Source: Amycolatopsis thailandensis (GTDB taxonomy: Bacteria; Actinomycetota; Actinomycetes; Mycobacteriales; Pseudonocardiaceae). Taken from it: 64,000 nt of DNA. The position numbers and the translations under genes are program-made. The notes under the pieces are model-generated. The model had not been told where the DNA came from. It did no database searches and saw only the letters and a list, made by a program, of their open reading frames with translations. Below are positions 51,636 to 60,564 of this stretch, piece after piece. The first letter of the stretch is position 1. Every line of letters begins with the position of its first letter. The DNA lies in assembly GCF_002234405.1 (NCBI RefSeq), contig NZ_NMQT01000099.1:35175-99174 (forward strand), in the 5' to 3' direction.

Positions 51636-52581
51636 GCGTCGGGTGGTCGTGTCCGGGTCTCGGCAAAGTCGCGTGAGCGGGTGTCGTGAGTGGTGTCCCG
51701 GATCCTCCGTTGATCAAGGTCCGAGACCGGGCATCCTGGCGACGATGAAGGAATTGGGACGTTCAATGTCCCAATTCCTTCATCGTCGCGCCCTGTCGTG
51801 CATGGGTAGGTAAATACCGGTCCGCTCTAACCCGAAATGCCGCTCACGACCACCTGGGCCGCTCTGTGCGTGGGTGGTTTCAGGATCGCGCCGGTCCGAC
51901 GGCCAGGGGCATTCAGGGGACTCGGCGCGCCGTGTCGCGAAAGCCACTTTCGCAACCTTCACCGTTGCGAAAGCCACTTTCGCAACCTCCCTGACCAGCG
52001 CAGAGGCGACTTTGCCGCGACCCTGACCCTGAAGGAGTGAAGGAGGCCTTCACGGACTCCGGTGATCGCCACGTTCGCCCCAGGCGCACCAGTGGTCACG
52101 GCAGTCGCCGGCTGTGTGGAAATAGGGACATTGAACGTCCCTATTTCCACACACCCCTCTCTCCGGGTGGAGCGCGACCACCACGCCACCCCTGATCCGC
52201 TTCTCGACAACCCGAATCACCACTCACGACCAGGTCTCGCCGCGGTCTCGGCAGGCCGCGGCGTTGCGACATTCGGTGCGTTTTCGCCCGCGAAGACCCG
52301 CTCGAGGTCGAATTTCCCACCGCGAGCCGATCACGGAAATCGCGGTAATCCCCGCTCTTTCTCACACTCGTGAGTGAGCGGCGTCCGAGATCTTTCCACT
52401 CACCGGCCTAACGCGGACATGGTCCTGGTAGACCGGATTCGCGGTAACAGCCCGTTGAGCAGCTTGACATGGGGCGCTCCGGGTGACGTTCGCGCCATGC
52501 GCTAACGAAATACGGAATCTTCCGTCTTTCTCAGGAAGCCCACAGGATTCCGGCCTGGGCCGCGTCTCGAAAGGGAAGTCC
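51636..52581. repeat. 946-bp intergenic repeat cluster
   Basis: No gene was found. In order it contains GTCGTGAGTGG (51683-51693), a 22-bp stem hairpin (51739-51789), another GGTCGTGAG-type motif (51841-51854, minus orientation), a 21-bp unit GCGAAAGCCACTTTCGCAAC repeated 30 bp apart (51937 and 51967; each a hairpin), a 29-bp partial copy of the 53-bp palindrome (52040-52068), a 17-bp stem hairpin (52113-52153) and a minus-strand GGTCGTGAGTGG motif (52212-52231). The rest toward 52581 is plain and should contain the promoter of the VWA gene. Confidence 0.8.
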
Positions 52582-54456
52582 ATGTCACGAAGACCACTGC
52601 TCGTCGTCATGACCGCCGTCACGGCGATGCTCGCGTCCACCGCGGTCGCCGCCGCGGCTCCGCCAGGGGTGGACCCGGCCACGGTCGACCTCACGCTCAA
52701 CGCCGGTCAGAGCACGACCGTGACCAAGAACGTGACGACCTCGGCGGTGCCGCCGAACCCCGATCTCGTCCTGCTCGCGGACACCACGGGCAGCATGGGC
52801 GGGCCGATCGGCAACGTGCGGTCGAACGCCAACGCCATCACCGGTGACGTGCTGGCCGCGCAGCCGACCGCGCGATTCGGCGTCGCCGAATACAAGGACT
52901 TCACCGATTCGGTGCCGTTCAAGGTGAACCAGGGGATCACCGGCGACACCGGCGCGGTCCAGGCGGGAATCAATCAGTGGCTGGCTTCTGGCGGCGGGGA
53001 CACGCCGGAAGCGAACCTGAACGCTCTCTATCAGCTGGCCACCGGGGCCGTCGACTTCCGGGCGGACGGCACCCGCATCATCGCGTGGTTCGGCGACGCG
53101 CCGTCGCACGATCCGAGCGGCGGGCACACCCTGGCCCAGACCATCGCGGCATTGCAGGCGGCGAAGATCCGCGTGGTCGCCGTCAACGTCGGGGCGCTCG
53201 ATTCCGGCGGGCAGGCCTCCGCGATCACCTCGGCCACGGGCGGCGTGCTGCTGAACAACGTCCCCGCCGGGCAGGTCTCCCAGGCGATCCTCGACGGCAT
53301 CAAGTCCATCGAGGTCACGGTGACCCCGAAGGTGACCAGCTGCGATCCTCAGCTCACGGTCACCAACGACCCCGGCAGCGTCAAGGTGACCAGCGGCGAC
53401 GTCGCCACGTTCACCGAGACGATCAAGGCGTCGGCCGATGCCGCTCCCGGCACCTACCACTGCGTCGTCGACTATCAGGTCGACGGAGTTTCGCGGGGGT
53501 ACATCGAGAACACGACCGTGCGCGTGCTCGGGTTGAGCATCAACGACGTGTCGGTCGACGAGGGCTCCGGCGGTGCGCAGGTACCGGCGACCTTCACGGT
53601 GTCGCTGCTCGGCGGTCCCAGCCCGAATCCGGTGACTGTCCAGTACTCGACCGCCAACGGCACCGCGACCGCGCCCGCCGACTACGCGACGGCCGGCGGC
53701 ACCGTCACGTTCGCCCCGGGCCAGACGGCCAAACCGGTGACCGTGCTGGTCAACCCGGACACCGTCGACGAGCCGAACGAGACGTTCACGGTGAACCTCT
53801 CGGCCCCGTCGGGCGCCGGACTGGTCGATCCGACCGGGGTCGGCACGATCATCGACGACGACCGTGACGGCGTCTTCTCCTGCACGGGTACCGCGGCGAA
53901 CGTCCTCGGCGTGACCGCGGCGCAGGCGAACCCGGCGAACCTGCCGTGTGTCGACGACACCAGCACCGTCGCCGCCGCGACGCTCAACGCGGGTCTGATC
54001 AAGGTGGAGACCCAGGTGCTGACCGCGTCGACCGATCTCACGCCGGACGACCAGTCGGCGGCGCCCGCCGCGGGCGATCGCGCGCTGGCGTCGGCCAAGA
54101 TCGACAAGACGGTGATCAGCACGCTCGGGCTGAAGATCGAGCTCGGCGTGATCCAGTCGCAGGCCACGGCGACCTGTCAGCCGTCTCCGGGCGGGCTCGC
54201 CCCGGTCCTGGCGGGCGCTTCGAACATCGCCTCGCTGAAGATCAACGGCGAGTCGATCACGGTGGGTTCGGCGCCGCTGACCATTCCGCTGGTCATCGGT
54301 TCGCTGAAGCTCAACGGCCAGACCGTGGCGAACGGCGTCGTGAAGCAACAGGCCGTCGCGCTGGACACCGCGCTCGCGAAGATCGTGCTCGCGGAATCCC
54401 AGGCCGACGTGCACGGCACCGCCGCGCACCCGGCGGGCAACCCCTGCCGGCGCTGA
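52582..54456 (+). CDS. Secreted VWA / Calx-beta domain protein
   Basis: A 624-residue protein. Signal peptide to about 25; a VWA domain from about 60 with an intact MIDAS (LVLLADTTGSMG: Asp67, Thr69, Ser71); a beta domain; then a Calx-beta repeat (about 340-440, VTVQYSTANGTATAPADYAT) and a C-terminal beta domain resembling choice-of-anchor P proteins. No LPXTG signal or transmembrane helix. ATG 52582 with AAGGGAAG upstream. Likely a secreted or cell-wall metal-dependent adhesin. Confidence 0.82.
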   Translation: MSRRPLLVVMTAVTAMLASTAVAAAAPPGVDPATVDLTLNAGQSTTVTKNVTTSAVPPNPDLVLLADTTGSMGGPIGNVRSNANAITGDVLAAQPTARFGVAEYKDFTDSVPFKVNQGITGDTGAVQAGINQWLASGGGDTPEANLNALYQLATGAVDFRADGTRIIAWFGDAPSHDPSGGHTLAQTIAALQAAKIRVVAVNVGALDSGGQASAITSATGGVLLNNVPAGQVSQAILDGIKSIEVTVTPKVTSCDPQLTVTNDPGSVKVTSGDVATFTETIKASADAAPGTYHCVVDYQVDGVSRGYIENTTVRVLGLSINDVSVDEGSGGAQVPATFTVSLLGGPSPNPVTVQYSTANGTATAPADYATAGGTVTFAPGQTAKPVTVLVNPDTVDEPNETFTVNLSAPSGAGLVDPTGVGTIIDDDRDGVFSCTGTAANVLGVTAAQANPANLPCVDDTSTVAAATLNAGLIKVETQVLTASTDLTPDDQSAAPAAGDRALASAKIDKTVISTLGLKIELGVIQSQATATCQPSPGGLAPVLAGASNIASLKINGESITVGSAPLTIPLVIGSLKLNGQTVANGVVKQQAVALDTALAKIVLAESQADVHGTAAHPAGNPCRR

Positions 54457-54470
54457 TCCGGTGAGAATCG

Positions 54471-54500
54471 CCGGGCGGACGGGGAGTCCCGTCCGCCCGG
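54471..54500. terminator. Bidirectional hairpin terminator
   Basis: CCGGGCGGACGGG (54471-54483) and its exact complement (54488-54500) around a GAGT loop, between the convergent VWA and beta-lactamase genes. It ends 4 bp before the beta-lactamase stop. Confidence 0.85.
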
Positions 54501-54504
54501 TGGG

Positions 54505-55407
54505 TCAGGGAAGGACCTTGACGGCAGCCGCGGTCGCTTGCGCGAGCAGCTTGTTGTCGATCTTCGCGTCCTTGTCGGCCCGGTCGGTCAGCACCGCGAT
54601 GACGATCGGGGCGCGGTTGGGCGGCCACACGACCCCGATGTCGTTGCGTGTCCCGTATCCCGCCGTTCCGGTCTTGTCGGCGACCGGCCAGCCGGGGACC
54701 CCGGCGCGGATGTTCTCGTCGCCGGTGGTGTTGGCGCGCATGATGTCGACCAGGATCTTGCGCTTGTCCTCGGGCAGGGCGTCGCCGAGGGCGAAGGCGC
54801 GCAGGCTCACCGCGAGGGCGCGCGGCGTGCTGGTGTCCCGCTTGTCACCTGGGAAGGTGTCGTTGAGTTCGGGTTCGATCCGGTCGGCGTGGCTGGTGGT
54901 GTCGCCGATCCCGCGCAGCACCGCGTTGAGGCCCTCGGGGCCGCCGAGTTCGCGGAAGAGCAGGTTGCCGCCGGTGTTGTCGCTGTACCGGAGGGTCGCG
55001 TCCATGACGGCGCGCAGCGGCATCCCGGTCGCGACGTGCTTCTCGGTGACCGGCGAGTTGGAGACCAGGTCCTTCTGGCTGTAGGTCACCGTCCGGTCCA
55101 GGTCGGCGACCGGCGTCCGCTGCAGGACGCCGCCGGCGGTGAACACCTTGTGCGTCGAGGCGTAGGCGAACCGCTCGTCGGCGCGGAAGGCGACTTCGCG
55201 GCCGGTGGCGGTGTCCACCGCGTACACCCCGAGCCGGGCACCGAAGGCGCGTTCGAGCTGCTCGAAGTCGGCTTGAGCGGAGGCCGCGACAGCGGTTGCG
55301 GGGGGAGTGGCGGCAGGCGGCCGCGCGGGAGCGGGGGTGGAACACGCGGCGAGTGACACGGCCGAGAGCGCCAGCAGGGCCGCCCACCGGCGAGAAGTGA
55401 CGGACAC
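54505..55407 (-). CDS. Class A beta-lactamase (lipoprotein)
   Basis: A 300-residue class A beta-lactamase. Lipobox LAAC near residue 22. Motifs: STHK (catalytic Ser70-Lys73 in standard numbering; usual sequence is STFK), SDN, Glu166 in EPELND, and KTG in DKTGTAGYG. GTG 55407 has AAAGGA upstream. Divergent from a LysR gene across about 100 bp, the arrangement of inducible ampR-type systems. Confidence 0.92.
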   Translation of the reverse strand: MSVTSRRWAALLALSAVSLAACSTPAPARPPAATPPATAVAASAQADFEQLERAFGARLGVYAVDTATGREVAFRADERFAYASTHKVFTAGGVLQRTPVADLDRTVTYSQKDLVSNSPVTEKHVATGMPLRAVMDATLRYSDNTGGNLLFRELGGPEGLNAVLRGIGDTTSHADRIEPELNDTFPGDKRDTSTPRALAVSLRAFALGDALPEDKRKILVDIMRANTTGDENIRAGVPGWPVADKTGTAGYGTRNDIGVVWPPNRAPIVIAVLTDRADKDAKIDNKLLAQATAAAVKVLP

Positions 55408-55508
55408 GGTGATTCCTTTCAAGATCGTTCGATGTCCGCAGTCTGGCCAGCGCCGATCATGCTGTCCAAGACACGAATGACCTCTTTCATGCGAATCGTG
55501 CATAGTAT

Positions 55509-56390
55509 GTGGTCGTGGACCTGATCGGCAGCTGCCGGGCGTTCGTGAGCGTGAGTGAGGCGGGGACCTTCACCGCCGGAGCCGCGATCGCCCGCATCCC
55601 CCAGCCGGTGGCGAGCCGCCGGATCGCCGCGCTGGAGGGGCATTTCGGCGAGCGGCTGTTCGACCGCTCCACCCGTCGTGCCCGGCTCACGCCGTTCGGC
55701 CGCGACATGCTGCCGTCGGCGAAACGGCTGGTCGCCTTGGCCGACGCGATGGAGCACGACGCGCGGCGCGCCAAACTGCGTCCGCTGCGGCTCGCGATGC
55801 CGGACATCTGCGCCACCCGCGAGCTCGCCGAACTCGACGCGGCGGCACGAGCGCTGGACGTCTTCCTGGAATTCCGGCAGGCCGCACCGCGGGAACGAGC
55901 GGAACTCGTGCGCGTCCAAGAGGTCCGCGCCGCGCTGACGGTCGTCCCCGCCGAAGAGGGCACGTGGAAGGTTCCCCTCGGCCTGGCCGGCGGGGGCGGG
56001 CCGCGAGCGGGGGCCCTTCATCTGGAAACGTTGCGGGCCGGCCGGTCCGGCGGCGCGCCTCGCCGGGTCTGGATCCAGCCCGAGGACGACGTGCCGCATA
56101 TCCGCGATCGCCTGTTCCGTCTCCGCGATTCGGTGGGACTGCGGCCCGCGCAGGTCTCCGTCGCCGAATCGCTCACCGCCGCCGCGGCGGCCGTGTTCGG
56201 CTCGGACGATCTACTGCTGTGTTCGACGGCCCAGGCCGCCGAACTCGGCCTGGCGTGGCGGCCCATCGGCGAGATCCGGCTCGCGCGCGGTTACGAAATC
56301 ACGGCGGGCCTGGGTGAGGACGCGCAGCGGATCCGGGCACGCTTGTGGTCCGACATCGCCCGGTGTCTCGGCGCGGAGGAGACGACATGA
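55509..56390 (+). CDS. LysR-family regulator next to beta-lactamase
   Basis: A 293-residue LTTR: HTH at about 1-60 (FTAGAAIARIPQPVASRRIA), a ligand domain after 90. GTG 55509 or GTG 55515. It diverges from the class A beta-lactamase and its TGA overlaps the ATG of the second SxxK hydrolase (ATGA), so it probably controls both. AmpR-like role inferred from layout. Confidence 0.88.
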   Translation: MVVDLIGSCRAFVSVSEAGTFTAGAAIARIPQPVASRRIAALEGHFGERLFDRSTRRARLTPFGRDMLPSAKRLVALADAMEHDARRAKLRPLRLAMPDICATRELAELDAAARALDVFLEFRQAAPRERAELVRVQEVRAALTVVPAEEGTWKVPLGLAGGGGPRAGALHLETLRAGRSGGAPRRVWIQPEDDVPHIRDRLFRLRDSVGLRPAQVSVAESLTAAAAAVFGSDDLLLCSTAQAAELGLAWRPIGEIRLARGYEITAGLGEDAQRIRARLWSDIARCLGAEETT

Positions 56391-57286
56391 ACACGGAAAC
56401 GCTGCTCCCGCGCTTGCGCGCCGAACTGGACGACGGCGGCCTGCGGGGCTCGTTCCTGGTGCGGGATCTGCGGACCGGATACGAGATCGGCATCGATCCC
56501 GACCTGGAGTTCCCGAGCGCGTCGCTGGTGAAGATCCCGCTCGCCACGGCGACACTGGAACGGATCCGCCGGGGAGAGCTGGACGGCTCGGCACCGATCG
56601 AGGTCCGGCCGGGCCGGGCCACCGCGCCGGGGCCGACCGGGCTGACCCGGTTCCGGCATCCGGCCACGGTGGCCATCGACGACCTGCTGTACCTCACCAT
56701 GGCCATCAGCGACGAGACCGCGGCGGACACGCTCTTCGAGCTGACACCGCCCGCCCAGGTCACCAGGATGACGCGCGAGTGGGGCGTTTCCGGGATCACC
56801 GCACGGCATCCGGCCGCGGATCTCAGCGACACCCCCGCGGAACGCTTCGGCCCCGCGGACGTCCACCTCGCGCACGCGCTCGCGATCAACGCGGGCACCG
56901 CCGGGCAAGGCCATCCCGTTCCCCAGCTCGACGTCACGCGCGCGAGTTCCGGTTCGGCCCGCGCGTTCGTGAACCTGCTCGAAGCGCTGTGGAAGCCGTC
57001 CAAAGTGGACGACGAGGTGGCCGCGAGGGTGCGCGAGCTCATGGGCCTCAACCTTTTGCGTCAGCGGCTGAGCCCCGATTTCGTCTCCGACGCCACGACC
57101 TGGTCGTCGAAGACGGGCACCGTGCTGAACATGCGGCACGAGGTCGGGGTGGTCGAACACGCCGACGGCGGGGTCTTCGCGATCGCCGCGCTGACCGCGT
57201 CGCGGGTGCCCGCGGCGATCCAGCCGGAGGCCGAAGTGCTGATGGCCCGCGTGGCGCGGGCGCTCCGCGATCACCTGCGGGCGTGA
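56387..57286 (+). CDS. Cytoplasmic class A beta-lactamase-like serine hydrolase
   Basis: A 299-residue beta-lactamase-superfamily protein without signal peptide. Ser46-x-x-Lys49 (SLVK), KTG at 242-244 (SSKTGTV). The second motif is SDE (108-110) instead of SDN, and no ExxxN of the class A omega loop is evident, so efficient beta-lactam deacylation is doubtful. Translationally coupled to the LysR gene. May be an amidase/esterase or a resistance-related protein. Confidence 0.85.
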   Translation: MNTETLLPRLRAELDDGGLRGSFLVRDLRTGYEIGIDPDLEFPSASLVKIPLATATLERIRRGELDGSAPIEVRPGRATAPGPTGLTRFRHPATVAIDDLLYLTMAISDETAADTLFELTPPAQVTRMTREWGVSGITARHPAADLSDTPAERFGPADVHLAHALAINAGTAGQGHPVPQLDVTRASSGSARAFVNLLEALWKPSKVDDEVAARVRELMGLNLLRQRLSPDFVSDATTWSSKTGTVLNMRHEVGVVEHADGGVFAIAALTASRVPAAIQPEAEVLMARVARALRDHLRA

Positions 57287-57367
57287 CCGGGGCCACTTCG
57301 CCCGTTGTCACGAACTCGCTCCCTGGCCGGTTCTCAGGGAAAGGACCGGCGGAAAGGGAGGATCGGC

Positions 57368-57823
57368 ATGAAGGTCGTCATCGTGTGCGTCTCGGTGTCC
57401 CACGGCAACACGGCGCGGATCGCCGAAACCATGGCGGAGGTGCTCGAAGCGCGAGTCGTGAGTCCTGAGGAGGTCGATCCGGCCGAGCTCGACACCTGTG
57501 ATCTCGTGGGCTTCGGCTCGGGGATCTTCAACCTGGACTTCCATCCGCGCTTGCGCCGGTTCGTCGAGGAGTTGCCGGAGAAGCAACGGCGGAAGGCGTT
57601 CGTGTTCACCACGAGCGGCCTGCCCGAGCCGCCGTTCCGGCGCTACTCCCGTCGTCTGGCGTGGTTGCTCGGCCGGAAGGGGTTCGACGTCGTGGGTACG
57701 TTCGCGTGCCGGGGCTTCGACACCTGGGCGCCCTTCAAACTCGTCGGCGGGATTCGCAAGGATCGTCCGAGGACGGCGGATTTCGAGGCCGCGAGACGGT
57801 TCGCCGAAGCCCTCGGTGATTGA
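57368..57823 (+). CDS. Flavodoxin-domain protein
   Basis: A 151-residue flavodoxin: FMN loop VSVSHGNTARIAETMAEVLE (9-28), then the 50s loop GFGSGIFNLDFHPRLRRFVE and a C-terminal GGIRKDRPRTADFEAAR. GGGAGG lies upstream of ATG 57368. Could be an electron carrier or a menaquinone-dependent protoporphyrinogen-oxidase-like enzyme. Confidence 0.85.
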   Translation: MKVVIVCVSVSHGNTARIAETMAEVLEARVVSPEEVDPAELDTCDLVGFGSGIFNLDFHPRLRRFVEELPEKQRRKAFVFTTSGLPEPPFRRYSRRLAWLLGRKGFDVVGTFACRGFDTWAPFKLVGGIRKDRPRTADFEAARRFAEALGD

Positions 57824-57852
57824 TCGACTCGGGCACGGGGCACCCGGGGAGA

Positions 57853-58464
57853 ATGAGTGCGGGAACCCTGGCGTTGTTCGCCGGTGTCGTCATGGTCGCC
57901 TACGTGATCCCCGGCCCGGACTGGGTGGTGATCCTCCGTCACTCGGCGCGGAGCCGCCGGGCGGGATTGGTCGCGGCCGCCGGTGTGCAATGCGGCCTCG
58001 TCGTGCACCTGGCCGCTGCCGCGTTCGGCGTCTCGACCGTGCTGCTGCACAGTTCTGTCGCCTTCACCATGCTCAAGATCGTCGGTGCGGCCTACCTGGT
58101 CTACCTGGGCGCGCACGCACTGTGGAGGTCTTGGCACGGCGGTGATTCCCGGATGCCGGAGAAACCGTTGCCGAAGCGGATGTTCCGCCAGGCGTTTCTG
58201 TCCAATGTGCTCAATCCGAAGGCGGCCCTGTTCTTCGTGAGCGTCCTGCCGCAGTTCGTCGATCCCGCGGACGCGGCGGCTCCGCAGGTGCTGACGCTGG
58301 GCCTGCTGGACATCGGCCTCGGTGTCCTGTGGTGGGGCCTGTTCGTGCTGCTCACCGCCCGGCTGTCGGGCCTCATGCGCGAAAGCGGACCGCGCAAGGT
58401 GCTCGACCGCGTCACCGGGACCGCGCTCGTCGGGCTGGGCGGCGCTCTGGTGGCAACGTCCTGA
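57853..58464 (+). CDS. LysE/RhtB-family exporter
   Basis: A 203-residue membrane protein with six predicted helices. FAGVVMVAYVIPGPDWVVIL (8-27) and AFLSNVLNPKAALFFVSVLP (about 117-136) are the LysE family signatures (amino-acid efflux). ATG 57853 has GGGGAGA upstream; an earlier start at 57820 is less likely. Confidence 0.88.
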   Translation: MSAGTLALFAGVVMVAYVIPGPDWVVILRHSARSRRAGLVAAAGVQCGLVVHLAAAAFGVSTVLLHSSVAFTMLKIVGAAYLVYLGAHALWRSWHGGDSRMPEKPLPKRMFRQAFLSNVLNPKAALFFVSVLPQFVDPADAAAPQVLTLGLLDIGLGVLWWGLFVLLTARLSGLMRESGPRKVLDRVTGTALVGLGGALVATS

Positions 58465-59529
58465 TTGTCGTGTTTGCCCGTAGACCACCTCGGGTATCCG
58501 CGACGTGTGCTCGACCAAACGCCTGCGCTCGCCGAACATTTCCCGGAACTTCGGGACCAGCGCCTCGTCGTCGACTACGACGACGCCGACGACCCTGTCC
58601 TGCTCCGTCCCGACGGCTCGCCGATCGACACCTGGCGGGAGAACTACCCGTACCCGGATCGCATGACGCGCGACGAGTACGGCGTGGTGAAGAGGTCACT
58701 GCAGATCGAACTGCTGAAACTGCAGTACTGGATCAAGGACACCGGCGGCCGCATGGTGATCCTGTTCGAAGGACGGGACGCGGCGGGCAAGGGCGGCACC
58801 ATCAAACGGTTCACCGAACACCTGAATCCTCGTGGTGCGAGGGTGGTGGCGCTGGGCAAGCCCACCGAGCGTGAGCAGGGCGAGTGGTATTTCCAGCGCT
58901 ATGTGAACCATCTGCCCACCGAGGGCGAGATCGTGCTGTTCGACCGGTCCTGGTACAACCGCGCCGGTGTCGAACGGGTGATGGGGTACTGCACGGACGA
59001 ACAGTACGAGCGGTTCATGCGCCAGGCCCCGACTTTCGAGCGGATGCTCGTCGACGACGGGATCATCCTCGTCAAGCTGTGGTTCTCGGTGTCGAAATCC
59101 GAACAGCGCACCCGGTTCCTCATCCGGCAGGTCGATCCGGTGCGCCAGTGGAAACTGAGCCTCAACGACGTCGAGTCGCTCGATCGCTGGGACGCCTACA
59201 CCGAGGCGAAGGTCGCGATGTTCCGTTCCACCGACACGGAGATCGCGCCGTGGACGGTGGTCAAGAGCAACGACAAGAAGCGAGCGCGCGTCGAAGCCAT
59301 GCGCAGCGTGCTCGCCCGCGTGGATTACGCGGACAAGGACGCGGCCACCGTCGGTGAGCCGGATCTGAAAGTGGTCGGTGCCGCGGCGACCCTGCTGGAG
59401 GAAGGCGAAGACGAGGCGTCGCTCAGCCCGACCCCGATCGCCCGGCCGGACGACCCCGAGCACGGGCCCGGGCTGCATCCGGACCCGGACGACCGCCGGG
59501 TGGCCAAACGTGAGCAGTCGGGCCCCTGA
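58465..59529 (+). CDS. ppk2: Polyphosphate kinase 2 (PPK2)
   Basis: A 354-residue (from TTG) PPK2 enzyme. Walker A GRDAAGKGGT (103-112) and Walker B/lid EIVLFDRSWYNRAGVERVMG are the family hallmarks, followed by the long PPK2 helix (ILVKLWFSVSKSEQRTRFLI). Transfers phosphate between polyphosphate and nucleotides. Start uncertain: TTG 58465 or GTG 58507, neither with a strong SD. The C-terminus (about 330-354) is an extra charged tail. Confidence 0.9.
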   Translation: MSCLPVDHLGYPRRVLDQTPALAEHFPELRDQRLVVDYDDADDPVLLRPDGSPIDTWRENYPYPDRMTRDEYGVVKRSLQIELLKLQYWIKDTGGRMVILFEGRDAAGKGGTIKRFTEHLNPRGARVVALGKPTEREQGEWYFQRYVNHLPTEGEIVLFDRSWYNRAGVERVMGYCTDEQYERFMRQAPTFERMLVDDGIILVKLWFSVSKSEQRTRFLIRQVDPVRQWKLSLNDVESLDRWDAYTEAKVAMFRSTDTEIAPWTVVKSNDKKRARVEAMRSVLARVDYADKDAATVGEPDLKVVGAAATLLEEGEDEASLSPTPIARPDDPEHGPGLHPDPDDRRVAKREQSGP

Positions 59530-59643
59530 GTTGAACTTCGCCCAGGTCCGGGAGCCTCTCATGCGCCGGTGAAAGCGAGTACCCAAGAACTGAGGAAATG
59601 CTCATAATAGTGCCATGAGCTGCGAAAACATTGGACGCGGAAG

Positions 59644-60444
59644 GTGATCCCGCGCCTTCGTACCCCGACCTCGCGCAAGATGATCACGGCGGAAGTGCGG
59701 GAGCGCGTCATGCTGAGCCCGAGCTTCGCGTCGGTCACTCTCGGCGGTACGGCCTTGCGGGATCTGGTCGTCACCGGTGCCGACCAGACGGTGCGGCTGT
59801 TCTTCCCCCGCGAAGGACAGCAGCGGCTGCGGATGCCCACCTTCTCGAACGAGACGTGGATGGCCGAACTGATGGTGCTGCCCAAATCGGTCCGCCCGTG
59901 GGTGCGCACCCTCACCATCCGCCGGGCCAGGCCCGCCGACGACGAGGTCGACATCGAGTTCGCCCTCCACGGGAATTCACCCATGAGCAACTGGGTGCGG
60001 CGGACGGAACCGGGAGATTCCGTCGGGATCTTCGACATGGGCACGACCTACCGGCCACCGGACGACGTCGGCGGTCAGCTCATCGTCGCCGACGAGAGCG
60101 CTTTGCCCGCGGCGTTGGCGATTCTCGACGACGCCCCGGAATCGCTGGTCGCGGAAGTCTTCCTGGAAGTGCCGACGGTCGCCGACATCCGCCGTTACGA
60201 GACCACCGAAGGCGTCCACGTTCACTGGCTGAGCCGGGACGATCCTGGACGGCGTCCCGGAACTGCCGCCCTCGATGCCGTCCGGCAGGCGGAGCTGCCG
60301 CCGGGCCGGTTCTACACCTGGGTCGCCGGGGAATCCCGGCTGGCGACGACGGTGCGACGGCATCTGGTGTCCGAACGGGGCGCGGCGAAGGCGGACATCT
60401 CTTTCGCCGGATACTGGCGACACGGCTGGTCCAGTCCCGGCTGA
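59644..60444 (+). CDS. Siderophore-interacting FAD-binding protein
   Basis: A 266-residue SIP-family reductase: FAD domain with VRLFFPREGQQRLRMPTFSN and RPWVRTLTIRRARPADDEVD; later LIVADESALPAALAILDDAP and FYTWVAGESRLATTVRRHLV for NADPH binding. Reduces ferric siderophores. GTG 59644 start. Isolated from iron genes in this window, so its siderophore is unknown. Confidence 0.88.
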   Translation: MIPRLRTPTSRKMITAEVRERVMLSPSFASVTLGGTALRDLVVTGADQTVRLFFPREGQQRLRMPTFSNETWMAELMVLPKSVRPWVRTLTIRRARPADDEVDIEFALHGNSPMSNWVRRTEPGDSVGIFDMGTTYRPPDDVGGQLIVADESALPAALAILDDAPESLVAEVFLEVPTVADIRRYETTEGVHVHWLSRDDPGRRPGTAALDAVRQAELPPGRFYTWVAGESRLATTVRRHLVSERGAAKADISFAGYWRHGWSSPG

Positions 60445-60564
60445 CCCCATGAGGTGTCGAGATCCTGCCATGTCGGGTATCCGCCAGCCCCGGGCCGTGT
60501 AGGAAAGCTGATCACCTGTCTTTACTTTTCGTACGGACGTCGGGGGCTCCTGTCGAAAGGGAAC

